A DNA stretch of 64,000 bases from Chitinophaga pinensis (GTDB lineage: Bacteria > Bacteroidota > Bacteroidia > Chitinophagales > Chitinophagaceae). Location of the stretch: contig CAMCMP010000008.1 in assembly GCA_945876095.1 (NCBI GenBank), forward strand, positions 59,971 through 123,970, given 5' to 3'. Below the pieces are notes generated by a model. That model searched no databases, was not told where the DNA came from, and was given only the letters and a program-made list of their open reading frames with translations. Made by a program: the position numbers and the translations under genes. Shown here one piece after another: positions 16,174 through 25,375 of this stretch (position 1 is its first letter; each line of letters begins with the position of its first letter).

Positions 16174-17502
16174 ATGAATATAGCAGTAATTGGAACAGGG
16201 TATGTAGGATTGGTAACTGGAACATGTTTTGCAGAAACTGGTAACGATGTTATTTGTGTGGATATTGATCAAGAAAAAGTTAACAAATTAACTTCCGGTC
16301 AGATCACTATTTATGAGCCAGGGCTAGAAAAAATATTTTTAAAGAATCAAAAGGATGAACGGTTGAGTTTTACGACCTCTTTATCAGAGGGTATTAAAAA
16401 TGCTCAGGTTATTTTCCTTGCACTTCCTACTCCTCCGGGAGAAGATGGCAGTGCTGATTTGAAATATATTTTGGGAGTGGCGAAAGAATTGGGTGCATTA
16501 ATTCAACAAGGAGATTACAAGGTAATCATTGATAAGAGTACCGTTCCTGTTGGAACGGCTGAAAAAGTTAGACAAGCTTTGATGAGCAATGGAGGTATAG
16601 AAGGAACCTTTGATATCGTAAGTAATCCAGAGTTTTTGAGAGAGGGGGTAGCGGTTGAAGACTTCATGAAACCAGATAGGGTGGTGATTGGAACCTCATC
16701 CGAAAAAGCTAAAATTATATTGAGTGAATTATACGCTCCTTTTGTTCGCCAGGGAAATCCGGTAATTTATATGGATGAAAAAAGTGCTGAGCTTACAAAA
16801 TATGCAGCTAATTCTTTTTTGGCAATGAAAATTACTTTCATGAATGAAATTGCCCAACTCTGCGAATTACTGGGAGCCGATGTAGATATGGTGCGAAGGG
16901 GTATTGGAAGTGATGAACGAATTGGAAAACGTTTTTTATTTCCAGGTATTGGCTATGGAGGAAGTTGCTTTCCAAAAGATGTACAGGCCTTGGCAAAATC
17001 ATCAACGGAAGTTGGATACAGTTTTAAGATATTGGAGGCAGTGATGAATGTAAATGAAAAGCAAAAACTACATTTGATTCCTAGCCTTGAAAACTATTTT
17101 AATAATGATCTGAGCGGTAAAAAAATAGCATTGTGGGGATTAGCTTTTAAGCCCAATACGGATGATATTCGAGAGGCTCCCGCCTTATATTTAATTGAGG
17201 CAATACTAGCTGCAGGCGCTACCATTGCTGCTTTTGACCCAGAAGCAATGCAAAATGTAAAACAGTTGATAGGGGATAGAATTTCATTTGTTGAAAATCA
17301 ATATGAAGCTTTACAGGATGCAGATGCGCTAGTCATTGCAACCGAGTGGAGTGAATTTAGAACACCCAATTTTGACAGAATAAGCTCATTGCTAAAAAAT
17401 AAAGCGATTTTTGATGGCCGCAATCTTTTTGATTTAAATAAGATGGGAGATTTGGGTTATCATTACGTTAGTATCGGAAGGAAAGTAGTCGAGAATAAAT
17501 AA
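16174..17502 (+). CDS. ugd: UDP-glucose 6-dehydrogenase
   Basis: Oxidises UDP-glucose twice with NAD to UDP-glucuronate. The 442 residues show the N-terminal Rossmann loop VIGTGYVGLVTGTCFAE, the central EFLREG region, KYAANSFLAMKITFMNE, and the catalytic cysteine in GYGGSCFPKD, then a C-terminal UDP-binding half. Full normal length. The next gene encodes UDP-glucuronate decarboxylase, so together they make UDP-xylose. A second UDP-sugar dehydrogenase (18663) lies two genes on and belongs to a different subgroup. Confidence 0.93.
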   Translation: MNIAVIGTGYVGLVTGTCFAETGNDVICVDIDQEKVNKLTSGQITIYEPGLEKIFLKNQKDERLSFTTSLSEGIKNAQVIFLALPTPPGEDGSADLKYILGVAKELGALIQQGDYKVIIDKSTVPVGTAEKVRQALMSNGGIEGTFDIVSNPEFLREGVAVEDFMKPDRVVIGTSSEKAKIILSELYAPFVRQGNPVIYMDEKSAELTKYAANSFLAMKITFMNEIAQLCELLGADVDMVRRGIGSDERIGKRFLFPGIGYGGSCFPKDVQALAKSSTEVGYSFKILEAVMNVNEKQKLHLIPSLENYFNNDLSGKKIALWGLAFKPNTDDIREAPALYLIEAILAAGATIAAFDPEAMQNVKQLIGDRISFVENQYEALQDADALVIATEWSEFRTPNFDRISSLLKNKAIFDGRNLFDLNKMGDLGYHYVSIGRKVVENK

Positions 17503-17533
17503 TTAATTCAGACATTTTCAATTAACAAAATAT

Positions 17534-18520
17534 ATGACTTCAAAAAGAGTATTGATAACTGGAGCTGCTGGTTTTTTGGGTTCCCATCTTTGTGATAAGT
17601 TCATAAAGGAGGGTTATTCTGTGATAGGAATGGATAATTTGATTACAGGAGATTTGAAAAATATTGAGCATCTTTTTAAGCTGAAAGAATTTGAATTTTA
17701 TGAACAGGATGTATCCAAATATATACATGTGTCAGGAGAGCTGGATTATATTTTACATTTTGCATCTCCCGCTAGTCCGATAGATTATTTAAAAATTCCA
17801 ATACAAACATTAAAAGTTAGCTCTCTAGGCACCCATAATTGTTTGGGATTGGCCCTTTCTAAAAAAGCAAGAATTTTAGTGGCAAGTACCAGCGAAGTTT
17901 ATGGTGATCCTTTGGTGCATCCTCAAAACGAATCTTACTGGGGAAATGTTAATCCAGTGGGCCCAAGGGGTGTATACGATGAAGCAAAAAGATTTCAAGA
18001 AGCCATTACGATGGCTTATCATACTTTTCATCAGTTAGAAACTAGAATTATCAGAATATTTAATACCTATGGGCCAAGAATGCGTTTAAACGATGGGCGT
18101 GCTTTACCTGCTTTTATTGGACAAGTTTTGCGAGGAGAGGATTTAACTGTATTTGGTGATGGAAGTCAAACTAGGAGTTTTTGTTATGTATCAGATTTAG
18201 TAGAAGGGATTTATCGATTATTACTTAGCGACTATACTCAACCGTTAAACATCGGCAATCCAGATGAAATTTCCTTGAATGATTTTGCAGAGGAAATTAT
18301 TCAGCTCTCCGGAACCGACAAAAAGATTGTGTACAAACCCTTGCCAACCGATGACCCAAAGCAACGTCAACCTGATATCACAAAGGCAAAGGAGGTGCTG
18401 GGTTGGCATCCTACTATTGGTAGAAAAGAAGGTTTAAAAATCACCTACGATTATTTTAAGTCCTTACCAAAGGAAGAACTTTATAAAATTCCTAAAGAAT
18501 TCTCCAAGACGGTAAAATAG
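17534..18520 (+). CDS. UDP-glucuronate decarboxylase (UDP-xylose synthase)
   Basis: An extended short-chain dehydrogenase of 328 residues. NAD loop [14 protein letters not shown] at the start; STSEVYGDP and the catalytic Tyr and Lys in GVYDEAKRF; then [25 protein letters not shown] and a [12 protein letters not shown] end block typical of UXS-type decarboxylases. It turns UDP-glucuronate, the product of the gene before, into UDP-xylose. The Arg-Gly-Val-Tyr signature separates it from dTDP-glucose dehydratases. The 31-base gap to ugd supports co-transcription. Confidence 0.9.
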   Translation: MTSKRVLITGAAGFLGSHLCDKFIKEGYSVIGMDNLITGDLKNIEHLFKLKEFEFYEQDVSKYIHVSGELDYILHFASPASPIDYLKIPIQTLKVSSLGTHNCLGLALSKKARILVASTSEVYGDPLVHPQNESYWGNVNPVGPRGVYDEAKRFQEAITMAYHTFHQLETRIIRIFNTYGPRMRLNDGRALPAFIGQVLRGEDLTVFGDGSQTRSFCYVSDLVEGIYRLLLSDYTQPLNIGNPDEISLNDFAEEIIQLSGTDKKIVYKPLPTDDPKQRQPDITKAKEVLGWHPTIGRKEGLKITYDYFKSLPKEELYKIPKEFSKTVK

Positions 18521-18662
18521 TTTTTGCAACAAAAATTAATGTTTGGTGTGTTTGTTACTTACCGGATAAGATTAAATTTTACATATTGAATAATAAAATA
18601 ATATATTTATAAAAAATTACAAAGGGTCTTTTTGTCATTTGGCAATAAGTGATTTTTATTCA

Positions 18663-19973
18663 ATGGCTAAGGATGTAAAATTTATGTATCAAGACTTACT
18701 CAATAAAAACAAGCAACTCGCAGTGATTGGACTCGGCTATGTAGGGCTTCCAATTGCATTGGCATTTGCAAAAAAAATCAAAGTAATTGGTTTTGATATA
18801 AGTGAAAAGAGGGTGGGAATATTAAAAAATAGCATTGATCCTAGTCAAGAATTAGAAAAAGAAGCTTTTGAGAATAGCGATATTGTATTTACATCGGATC
18901 TTGATATTTTAAAGCAGGCTAATTTTTTTATTGTTGCTGTTCCTACGCCAGTGGATGATCATAATATTCCCTATCTAGTGCCCATTCAAAAGGCATGTGA
19001 ATCAATTGGAAAAGTGATTAAGAAGGGTGATTATGTGGTCTTTGAAAGTACCGTATATCCAGGCTGTACAGAAGAGGATTGTATTCCAATCATTGAAAAA
19101 ATTTCTGGTTTAAAAAACATGGATGATTTTAAAAGCGGGTATTCTCCTGAAAGAATTAATCCGGGTGATAAGGAACATACGCTTGATAAGATTATCAAAA
19201 TTGTTAGTGGCTGTGATGAGCAAAGTTTAGAGCAAATTGAACAGGTATACAAGCTAGTGGTATCTGCAGGAATACACAAGGCCTCAAGTATAAAGGTTGC
19301 CGAAGCTGCTAAAGTAATTGAAAATACACAGCGTGATTTAAATATAGCGCTCATGAATGAACTGTCGATAATTTTTGACAGAATGGGTATCAATACTTAC
19401 GAAGTGTTGGAAGCTGCAGGAACAAAATGGAATTTTTTAAAATTTCAACCTGGCTTAGTAGGTGGACATTGTATCGGCGTAGATCCTTATTATCTTACTT
19501 ACAAATCAAGAGAATTAGGGCACGACAGTCAGGTGGTTTTAGCTGGAAGATTTATTAATGATGGAATGGCAAGTTATATTGCAAAAAAAATCTTACAACA
19601 TATCATTGTACACAATGGCAATGTTAAGCGAACCAAGGTATTGGTAATGGGTGCTACATTTAAAGAAAATGTAAGTGATATAAGAAATAGTAAAGTAGCT
19701 GATGTGATAAAAGAATTGAAATCATTTTTAGTGAATGTAGAAATCACGGATCCATTTGCGAATAGTGAAGAGCTTTTTGCATTGTATGGATTTGAGCTTA
19801 CCGAGCAGTTAGCGGATGACTACGATGCTGTACTAATTGCTGTTCCGCATGAAGTATATAAAAACCTAGATGACGATTATTTTGCTAGTATCACTAAGTC
19901 TTCAGCAATGATTGCGGATATAAAAGGTATTTTCAGAAACAAAATATACAACAGGCATTATTGGAGTCTTTAG
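18663..19973 (+). CDS. UDP-N-acetylhexosamine 6-dehydrogenase-like nucleotide sugar dehydrogenase (WbpA/TviB type)
   Basis: NAD-dependent UDP-sugar dehydrogenase. VIGLGYVGLPIALAFA opens the Rossmann domain; PTPVDDHNIPYLVPI, ESTVYPGCTEE, GYSPERINPGD and the catalytic cysteine in GGHCIGVDPYYL are typical of the branch that makes UDP-N-acetyl-hexosaminuronates rather than UDP-glucuronate. The next gene is a 4-epimerase, matching the TviB-TviC pair that makes UDP-GalNAcA. Start options are TTG 18639, ATG 18663 and ATG 18684; the last lies closest to the family start. The 142-base gap before it may hold a secondary promoter. Confidence 0.88.
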   Translation: MAKDVKFMYQDLLNKNKQLAVIGLGYVGLPIALAFAKKIKVIGFDISEKRVGILKNSIDPSQELEKEAFENSDIVFTSDLDILKQANFFIVAVPTPVDDHNIPYLVPIQKACESIGKVIKKGDYVVFESTVYPGCTEEDCIPIIEKISGLKNMDDFKSGYSPERINPGDKEHTLDKIIKIVSGCDEQSLEQIEQVYKLVVSAGIHKASSIKVAEAAKVIENTQRDLNIALMNELSIIFDRMGINTYEVLEAAGTKWNFLKFQPGLVGGHCIGVDPYYLTYKSRELGHDSQVVLAGRFINDGMASYIAKKILQHIIVHNGNVKRTKVLVMGATFKENVSDIRNSKVADVIKELKSFLVNVEITDPFANSEELFALYGFELTEQLADDYDAVLIAVPHEVYKNLDDDYFASITKSSAMIADIKGIFRNKIYNRHYWSL

Positions 19974-19992
19974 TTATTTAAATAATGAAGAT

Positions 19993-20021
19993 TTTTTTTT
20001 CATTCTAATGATGAAAAAAAA
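19993..20021. repeat. A/T-only hairpin between two cluster genes
   Basis: A run of T with CAT (19993-20003) can pair with ATGAAAAAAAA (20011-20021) around a seven-base loop. It lies 20 bases past the dehydrogenase stop and 33 before the epimerase ATG. It could act as an mRNA stabiliser or weak attenuator, but lacks G-C pairs and may be incidental. Confidence 0.35.
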
Positions 20022-20053
20022 TTTAAATTTTACAAATCAAATTTGCATTAATC

Positions 20054-21052
20054 ATGACTCCTTCTTTTCATACAAAAGATCTCAGTGAAGAAAGTTTTTT
20101 GGTTACCGGTGGAGCTGGCTTTATCGGGAGTCATATTGCAGCTTACCTTCTTAAGCATGGGGCAAAGAAAGTGAGGGTATTGGATAATTTGGTTAACGGT
20201 TTTCAGACTAATCTTGATTTACTTCGTTCCTATTCTTCTTTTGAATTTATGGAAGGAGATATAAGAAATGGAGATACCTGCGCAAAGGCTTGCAGAGAAA
20301 TGAATTATGTCAGTCATCAGGCTGCCGTTGGCTCAGTGCCCCGTTCAATAAAGGAACCTGTCTATTTTAACGAAGTAAATGTTGGAGGCTTTGTAAATAT
20401 GTTGAAAGCCGCATCTGACAATAAAGTAAAACAATTCGTATATGCATCTTCATCCTCAGTATATGGCGATGAACCAAATCTACCTAAAATAGAGGATAGG
20501 GTTGGTAATTGTCTTTCGCCTTATGCCGCTACCAAAAAAACAAATGAATTGTATGCAAATGTATTTGCTAAAGTATATGGTTTAAATTTGTTAGGCTTTC
20601 GTTATTTCAATATTTTTGGACCTCGACAGGATCCTGACGGAGATTATGCGGCGGTGATTCCGTTATTTATAAAAGGTATTTTGAAAGAAATACCAACATA
20701 TATCAATGGCGACGGAGAGCAAACGAGAGATTTTACACCTGTAGAAAATGCCGTTCAAGTAAATGTAATAGGCATGTTGACAGAAAAAAAAGAAGCTTTG
20801 AATAAAGTATACAATGTAGCAATGGGAGAAAATTTTTCAGTTAATTATCTATTCAATGCTTGTAAAAAACATTTGCAAAGTAATTTTGAGGCCAGTCATA
20901 GGGAATCAAGAGCAGGAGATATTAAAAATTCATTGGCAGATATTTCTCTGGCAAAAAATTTATTAGCGTATTCTCCAAATAAAAATTTTGAACAAGGGTT
21001 AATTGAAACGATTGATTTTTTTAAAGAAAAATATTCAAAACTGAAACCATAA
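20054..21052 (+). CDS. NAD-dependent UDP-sugar 4-epimerase (WbpP/TviC type)
   Basis: A 332-residue extended short-chain dehydrogenase. The NAD loop TGGAGFIGSHIAAYLL is preceded by about 18 residues, as in TviC/WbpP enzymes that act on N-acetylated UDP-sugars. Catalytic Ser-Tyr-Lys is seen in ASSSSVYGD and SPYAATKKTNE; FRYFNIFGPRQDPDGDYAAVIP and GDGEQTRDFTPVENAV follow. The likely reaction is UDP-GlcNAc(A) to UDP-GalNAc(A), working with the dehydrogenase encoded just upstream. Substrate is inferred from neighbour and subgroup. Confidence 0.88.
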   Translation: MTPSFHTKDLSEESFLVTGGAGFIGSHIAAYLLKHGAKKVRVLDNLVNGFQTNLDLLRSYSSFEFMEGDIRNGDTCAKACREMNYVSHQAAVGSVPRSIKEPVYFNEVNVGGFVNMLKAASDNKVKQFVYASSSSVYGDEPNLPKIEDRVGNCLSPYAATKKTNELYANVFAKVYGLNLLGFRYFNIFGPRQDPDGDYAAVIPLFIKGILKEIPTYINGDGEQTRDFTPVENAVQVNVIGMLTEKKEALNKVYNVAMGENFSVNYLFNACKKHLQSNFEASHRESRAGDIKNSLADISLAKNLLAYSPNKNFEQGLIETIDFFKEKYSKLKP

Positions 21053-21100
21053 TTTATTTCAACTTCGAACCGCTTTATTATTTATAAAAAATCCTTTTTA

Positions 21101-21655
21101 ATGCCTATTATCCAAACCGATTTTCCTGATTTGTTAATTATTGAACCACAAGTTTTTGAAGACAGCAGAGGTTATTTTTACGAAAGTTATAATGAAAGGG
21201 TTTTTTCAGCACAGGGTATCAGTATGAAATTTGTTCAGGATAATCAAGCCAGATCATCTTATGGCGTAATACGAGGCTTACATTTTCAATTGCCTCCCTT
21301 TGCACAAACTAAATTGATAAGAGCATTGTCTGGAAGCATCTTAGATGTTGCAGTTGATATTAGAAAGGGTTCCCCCACTTATGGAAAGGTATTTACAATT
21401 GAATTGACTGCCGAAAATAAAAAGCAATTATTGGTGCCCAAAGGTTTCGCACATGGGTATTCAGTTTTAAGTGATTCAGCAGAAGTGATGTATAAGTGTG
21501 ATGAGTTTTACAATAAGCAAAGTGAGGGTGGATTATTGTATAGTGATTCAATGCTAGCCATAGATTGGGGTATTCCAGCAGCTAAAGCGATCGTAGCAGA
21601 AAAAGATTTGCTTCTTCCAGGAATCGAAAATTTTGAAAGTAAATTTATTTTTTAA
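21101..21655 (+). CDS. rfbC: dTDP-4-dehydrorhamnose 3,5-epimerase
   Basis: Third enzyme of dTDP-L-rhamnose synthesis. A 184-residue cupin with the family marks EDSRGYFYESYNE, VQDNQARSSYGVIRGLHFQ (catalytic His of the His-Asp pair), LDVAVDIRKGSPTYGK and PKGFAHGYSVLSD, then a conserved tyrosine in MYKCDEFY. Normal length. The next gene, nine bases on, encodes the fourth enzyme. The first two enzymes (RfbA, RfbB) are not in the window and must be encoded elsewhere. Confidence 0.95.
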   Translation: MPIIQTDFPDLLIIEPQVFEDSRGYFYESYNERVFSAQGISMKFVQDNQARSSYGVIRGLHFQLPPFAQTKLIRALSGSILDVAVDIRKGSPTYGKVFTIELTAENKKQLLVPKGFAHGYSVLSDSAEVMYKCDEFYNKQSEGGLLYSDSMLAIDWGIPAAKAIVAEKDLLLPGIENFESKFIF

Positions 21656-21664
21656 TAATTTTTA

Positions 21665-22561
21665 ATGTCAAATAAAAAGGTCATTTTAGTAACAGGTGCA
21701 AATGGACAATTGGGCAGCGAAATGCAAGCGTTGTCGGGTAGTTATCCAGAATATGATTTTTTATTTGTTACTAGGAATGAATTACCAATTGATGATGAGA
21801 AATCATTAGAGAATTTTTTTTCAACCCATTCAATTGATTATTGTGTTAATTGTGCTGCCTATACAGCTGTTGACAAGGCTGAGAAAGATTCTGAAAAAGC
21901 GTTTATTATTAATGGATCTTCAGTAGGAAATTTAGCAAAGTATTGTAAATTACAGGGAGCAACTTTCATTCATATTTCTACCGATTATGTTTTTGATGGA
22001 ACTGCTACTAGTCCTTACAAAGAAGAGGATTTGGTAAATCCAGTAAACTTGTATGGTGCGACAAAATTAAAGGGGGAACAGCTTGCAATAGAGAATAACC
22101 CCGATTCAATTATCATTCGTACCTCTTGGGTGTATTCTTTCAGCGGAAATAATTTTGTAAAGACAATGCTTCGTCTAATGAAAGAAAGAGAAAGTATTCA
22201 GGTGGTTAGCGATCAGATGGGCTGTCCTACTTATGCGGCTGATTTAGCATCATCTATTATGCAAATAATTGAACAGTTAAAACAATCTCCATTTATTTTG
22301 AATCAGGTTAGAGAAATTGGTCAAATATTTAATTATTCTAATCAAGGAGTAATTAATTGGTATCAATTTGCTTTAGCCATCAAGGAGCTTTCGGGAAGTA
22401 GTTGTGCAGTTAATCCAATACTTTCTTCGCAGTATCCTACGCCTGCAAATCGACCTAGTTACTCTGTAATGGACACTAGTAAAATTCAGCGAACCTTTCA
22501 TTTAGTCATTCCAAATTGGAAAGACAGCCTCCAAAAATGTGTTAAACTGTTACTAGGGTAA
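21665..22561 (+). CDS. rfbD: dTDP-4-dehydrorhamnose reductase
   Basis: Last step to dTDP-L-rhamnose, NAD(P)H-dependent. The 298-residue protein has the nucleotide loop VTGANGQLGSEMQ, NCAAYTAVDKAE, STDYVFDGTATSPYKE, the catalytic YGATKLKGE pair, RTSWVYS and the end block RPSYSVMDTSKIQ. The region around residues 200-235 (LNQVREIGQIFNYSNQG) is slightly longer than in many homologues. It ends the nucleotide-sugar run; a gene-free stretch of about 400 bases follows. Confidence 0.94.
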   Translation: MSNKKVILVTGANGQLGSEMQALSGSYPEYDFLFVTRNELPIDDEKSLENFFSTHSIDYCVNCAAYTAVDKAEKDSEKAFIINGSSVGNLAKYCKLQGATFIHISTDYVFDGTATSPYKEEDLVNPVNLYGATKLKGEQLAIENNPDSIIIRTSWVYSFSGNNFVKTMLRLMKERESIQVVSDQMGCPTYAADLASSIMQIIEQLKQSPFILNQVREIGQIFNYSNQGVINWYQFALAIKELSGSSCAVNPILSSQYPTPANRPSYSVMDTSKIQRTFHLVIPNWKDSLQKCVKLLLG

Positions 22562-22886
22562 GGAAATAATTTTTATTCTAATTTTCTTTTTCAAAAGAGG
22601 TATTTTCTTTAGAATATTTTTATAGAAATATTTTTAATCTAAAAAAATCTTTGTTTCGGAATAAAAATTAGTTCTAACCTGTCTATTTTTTGATTATTAG
22701 GTCTAAATTTTTGCACAAATAGTAAAAGATTAGTTTTGAAAAGTCAAGCTTAAAGTGAATTCTTTTGACTATTACTTTTGAGTTAATTTTAATACTACTT
22801 TAAGGAATTTTGAAGAGTAAAAGGCAGATAGCAATAAAATGCATAACTAATCCTTGATATTTTCTAATTTATATTCTTTTTACATT
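22562..22886. other. Gene-free region before kup with an inverted repeat
   Basis: About 325 bases, very A/T-rich, with no ORF I can support. It holds a perfect 8-bp inverted repeat, CTTAAAGT at 22749-22756 and ACTTTAAG at 22797-22804, and AGTCAA/TTGACT at 22742-22747 and 22765-22770. No known riboswitch core is recognisable, and the repeats lie upstream of the kup promoter element, so an operator would be more likely than a leader structure. Confidence 0.4.
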
Positions 22887-22894
22887 TACTTTTG
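22887..22894 (+). promoter_or_regulatory. Putative -7 promoter element of kup
   Basis: TACTTTTG fits TAnnTTTG exactly. It overlaps the in-frame TTG at 22892, so that TTG is unlikely to be the translation start. No good -33 TTG is seen at 19-20 bases. Confidence 0.45.
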
Positions 22895-22963
22895 TTCCTT
22901 TATTTCTTATGTGCATCCCAGATAACATGTATAAGATGTTTTTTTACCAAAAAATCGAGTCTA

Positions 22964-24949
22964 GTGTCAACTAAAGTTAATAAAGTGACAGCAGCAGGTT
23001 TGCTAGTTGCTTTGGGTATTATTTATGGAGATATCGGAACATCTCCCTTGTACGTTTTCAATGCGATTATAAATAGTAAAGAAATCTCTGAGTTACTAGT
23101 GGTGGGAGGACTTTCTTGTATTATTTGGACTCTAACTCTTCAGACAACTTTAAAATATGTGGTACTTACCTTGAGGGCTGATAATAAAGGAGAGGGAGGT
23201 ATTTTTTCATTGTATACTTTAGTTAGACGTCAAAAAAAATGGTTGGTTATTCCAGCTATGATTGGAGGAGCTGCCTTGCTTGCCGATGGTATGATAACAC
23301 CTGCAATCTCAGTGGCATCTTCAATTGAAGGTCTCAAACAAATTGATGCTTTTAAAAATATCAGTCAGCTGCAGATAATTTATATTGTGCTTAGTATTCT
23401 TGCATTATTATTTTTTCTTCAAAAGTTCGGAACAGCATCCATAGGTAAATTATTTGGTCCAATAATGATGATCTGGTTTGCTATGCTCGCTATTTTGGGT
23501 GTTATTCATTTTCAAGATGATTTGAGTGTTTTTAAAGCTTTCAATCCTTATTATGCAGTAAAATTGTTAACGGTGTACCCCAATGGATTTTGGATATTGG
23601 GAGCTGTTTTTCTTTGTACAACAGGGGCAGAGGCTCTTTATAGTGATCTTGGACATTGTGGCCGAGCAAATATTCGTTATTCATGGGTTTTTGTAAAGGC
23701 TTGTTTAATAATTAATTATTTAGGTCAAGGAGCTTGGCTATTAGCTACTTTCAAAGGACAAGTAATTACCGATGAAATAATCAAGGGCGGGTTTAATCCC
23801 TTTTTTGGAGTGATGAGTGATCAATTTAGATTGATCGGATTGGTGATAGCTACTTTCGCTGCCATCATTGCTAGTCAGGCATTAATTAGTGGCTCGTTTA
23901 CACTTATCAGTGAGGCGATACGATTAAATCTTTGGCCACGCATGAAGATTAATTATCCTTCAGAAGCCAAAGGGCAGTTATTTATACCGGGTATTAATTT
24001 ATTACTTTTTCTAGGCTGTTGTACCATTGTTCTTTATTTCAAATCAGCAAGTGCAATGGAGGCTGCCTATGGGTTGGCGATTACCTTGTGTATGTTATCT
24101 ACTTCTATTTTATTTGCTAATTTTTTAGTATCAAAAAGAACTAATTCATTACTTATTTATTTATACTTATTTGTTTATCTAACATTAGAGTGTGTATTTT
24201 TATTCGCCAATTTGGATAAATTTCCTCATGGGGGATATATAGCTGTGATGGCAGGAGGAGGATTATTTATAGTGATGTATGTTTGGTTTCGTAGTAGAAA
24301 AATCAAAAATAGATATGTTGAGTTTGTTAGGATGGAAGAATATATTCCCAAATTGGAGGAATTAAGTAATGACAATTCGGTACCTAAATATGCTACCCAT
24401 TTGGTGTATATGACGAGTGCCAATAATCCTAAAGAAATTGAGCATAAGATTATCTATTCCATTTTAAGTGGAAAACCAAAACGGGCAGATATATTTTGGT
24501 TTGTTCACGTCGATACGATGGATGATCCTTATACCAGCGAATATGTCGTTGAGCATATTATTCCAAATGATATTATTAGGGTTGAATTTAGGTTAGGGTT
24601 TAGAGTGGCTCCTCGTGTAAATCTGATGTTTAAGAAGGTGGTGGAAGATTTGGTTGCTAATAAAGAAGTAAATGTAACTAGTCGATATGAAAGCCAGCAA
24701 CGTAATAATGAAGTAGGAGATTTTCAATTCGTTGTGATGGAAAAGTTCTTGGCTCAGGACAACGAACTTCCCTTTATGGAGCGCATTATAATGCAATTAT
24801 ATTTTTGGATAAAAGAAGTTTCTTTAAGTGAAGAAAAAGGTTTCGGTCTCCAGCAAAGCAATGTGGTGGTAGAAAAATACCCTTTGATTGTAGCGCCAGT
24901 TAGCAAAATAAAACTATCCAGAATTTATACAGATGAGGAGGAAGAATAA
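22964..24949 (+). CDS. kup: Kup-family potassium uptake protein
   Basis: A proton-coupled K+ transporter of the KUP/HAK/KT family in the inner membrane. Family marks: ALGIIYGDIGTSPLYV at the start, RADNKGEGGIFSLY, LLADGMITPAISV, GAEALYSDLGHCG and ASQALISGSFTLISEAI. About 12 membrane helices occupy the first two thirds; the last 200 residues are a soluble cytoplasmic tail. The frame is open to a TTG at 22892, but that codon lies in a promoter-like element, so GTG at 22964 (about 661 residues) is preferred; GTG at 22985 is also possible. It stands alone, with long upstream spacing. Confidence 0.92.
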   Translation: MSTKVNKVTAAGLLVALGIIYGDIGTSPLYVFNAIINSKEISELLVVGGLSCIIWTLTLQTTLKYVVLTLRADNKGEGGIFSLYTLVRRQKKWLVIPAMIGGAALLADGMITPAISVASSIEGLKQIDAFKNISQLQIIYIVLSILALLFFLQKFGTASIGKLFGPIMMIWFAMLAILGVIHFQDDLSVFKAFNPYYAVKLLTVYPNGFWILGAVFLCTTGAEALYSDLGHCGRANIRYSWVFVKACLIINYLGQGAWLLATFKGQVITDEIIKGGFNPFFGVMSDQFRLIGLVIATFAAIIASQALISGSFTLISEAIRLNLWPRMKINYPSEAKGQLFIPGINLLLFLGCCTIVLYFKSASAMEAAYGLAITLCMLSTSILFANFLVSKRTNSLLIYLYLFVYLTLECVFLFANLDKFPHGGYIAVMAGGGLFIVMYVWFRSRKIKNRYVEFVRMEEYIPKLEELSNDNSVPKYATHLVYMTSANNPKEIEHKIIYSILSGKPKRADIFWFVHVDTMDDPYTSEYVVEHIIPNDIIRVEFRLGFRVAPRVNLMFKKVVEDLVANKEVNVTSRYESQQRNNEVGDFQFVVMEKFLAQDNELPFMERIIMQLYFWIKEVSLSEEKGFGLQQSNVVVEKYPLIVAPVSKIKLSRIYTDEEEE

Positions 24950-25020
24950 GCGATAAGCTTTTTAAAATTTATTAGTAATCTTCCTTCTAACTTTAAGTAA
25001 ACTTTTGAGATAGTGTCAAT

Positions 25021-25323
25021 ATGAAAACTATCACGCCTCTTGAACTTGTTAAATTAATGAATGAGCAGGTCAGTATTCAACTGATTGATGTAAGAGAGCA
25101 CTATGAACACGAAGATTTTAATATCGGCGGATTCTTGATCCCGCTTGGAGAAATTATCCAGTATATTGATAGAGTTGAAAAAGAAATCCCCGTAATCTTA
25201 TATTGCCAAAAAGGGGTTAGAAGTCATATTGCCATTCAGCGATTGGAAAATAAATTTCCTTTTGAAAATCTTTATAATTTAATAGGTGGAATGGACGAAT
25301 GGAGAAAGAAGATAACTTATTAA
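25021..25323 (+). CDS. Rhodanese-like domain protein
   Basis: A single rhodanese domain of 100 residues. The active-site loop is YCQKGVRS, with the cysteine that would carry a persulfide and a six-residue loop; the usual LIDVREHYEHEDFNIGG and the closing YNLIGGMDEWRKK are present. Such proteins move sulfane sulfur; the partner here is unknown. It lies 71 bases after kup and just before an alpha/beta hydrolase on the same strand, but no functional link is visible. Confidence 0.88.
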   Translation: MKTITPLELVKLMNEQVSIQLIDVREHYEHEDFNIGGFLIPLGEIIQYIDRVEKEIPVILYCQKGVRSHIAIQRLENKFPFENLYNLIGGMDEWRKKITY

Positions 25324-25375
25324 ATTCCCACTTTAATTTTTATTGTTAATTTCAATAAAAGAATTAACTTCCTTC

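Noticed and set aside
22562..22963. c-di-AMP (ydaO-type) riboswitch before kup
   Set aside because: Known before kup genes in Firmicutes, but the region here shows no matching conserved core and most of it lies upstream of the promoter element.
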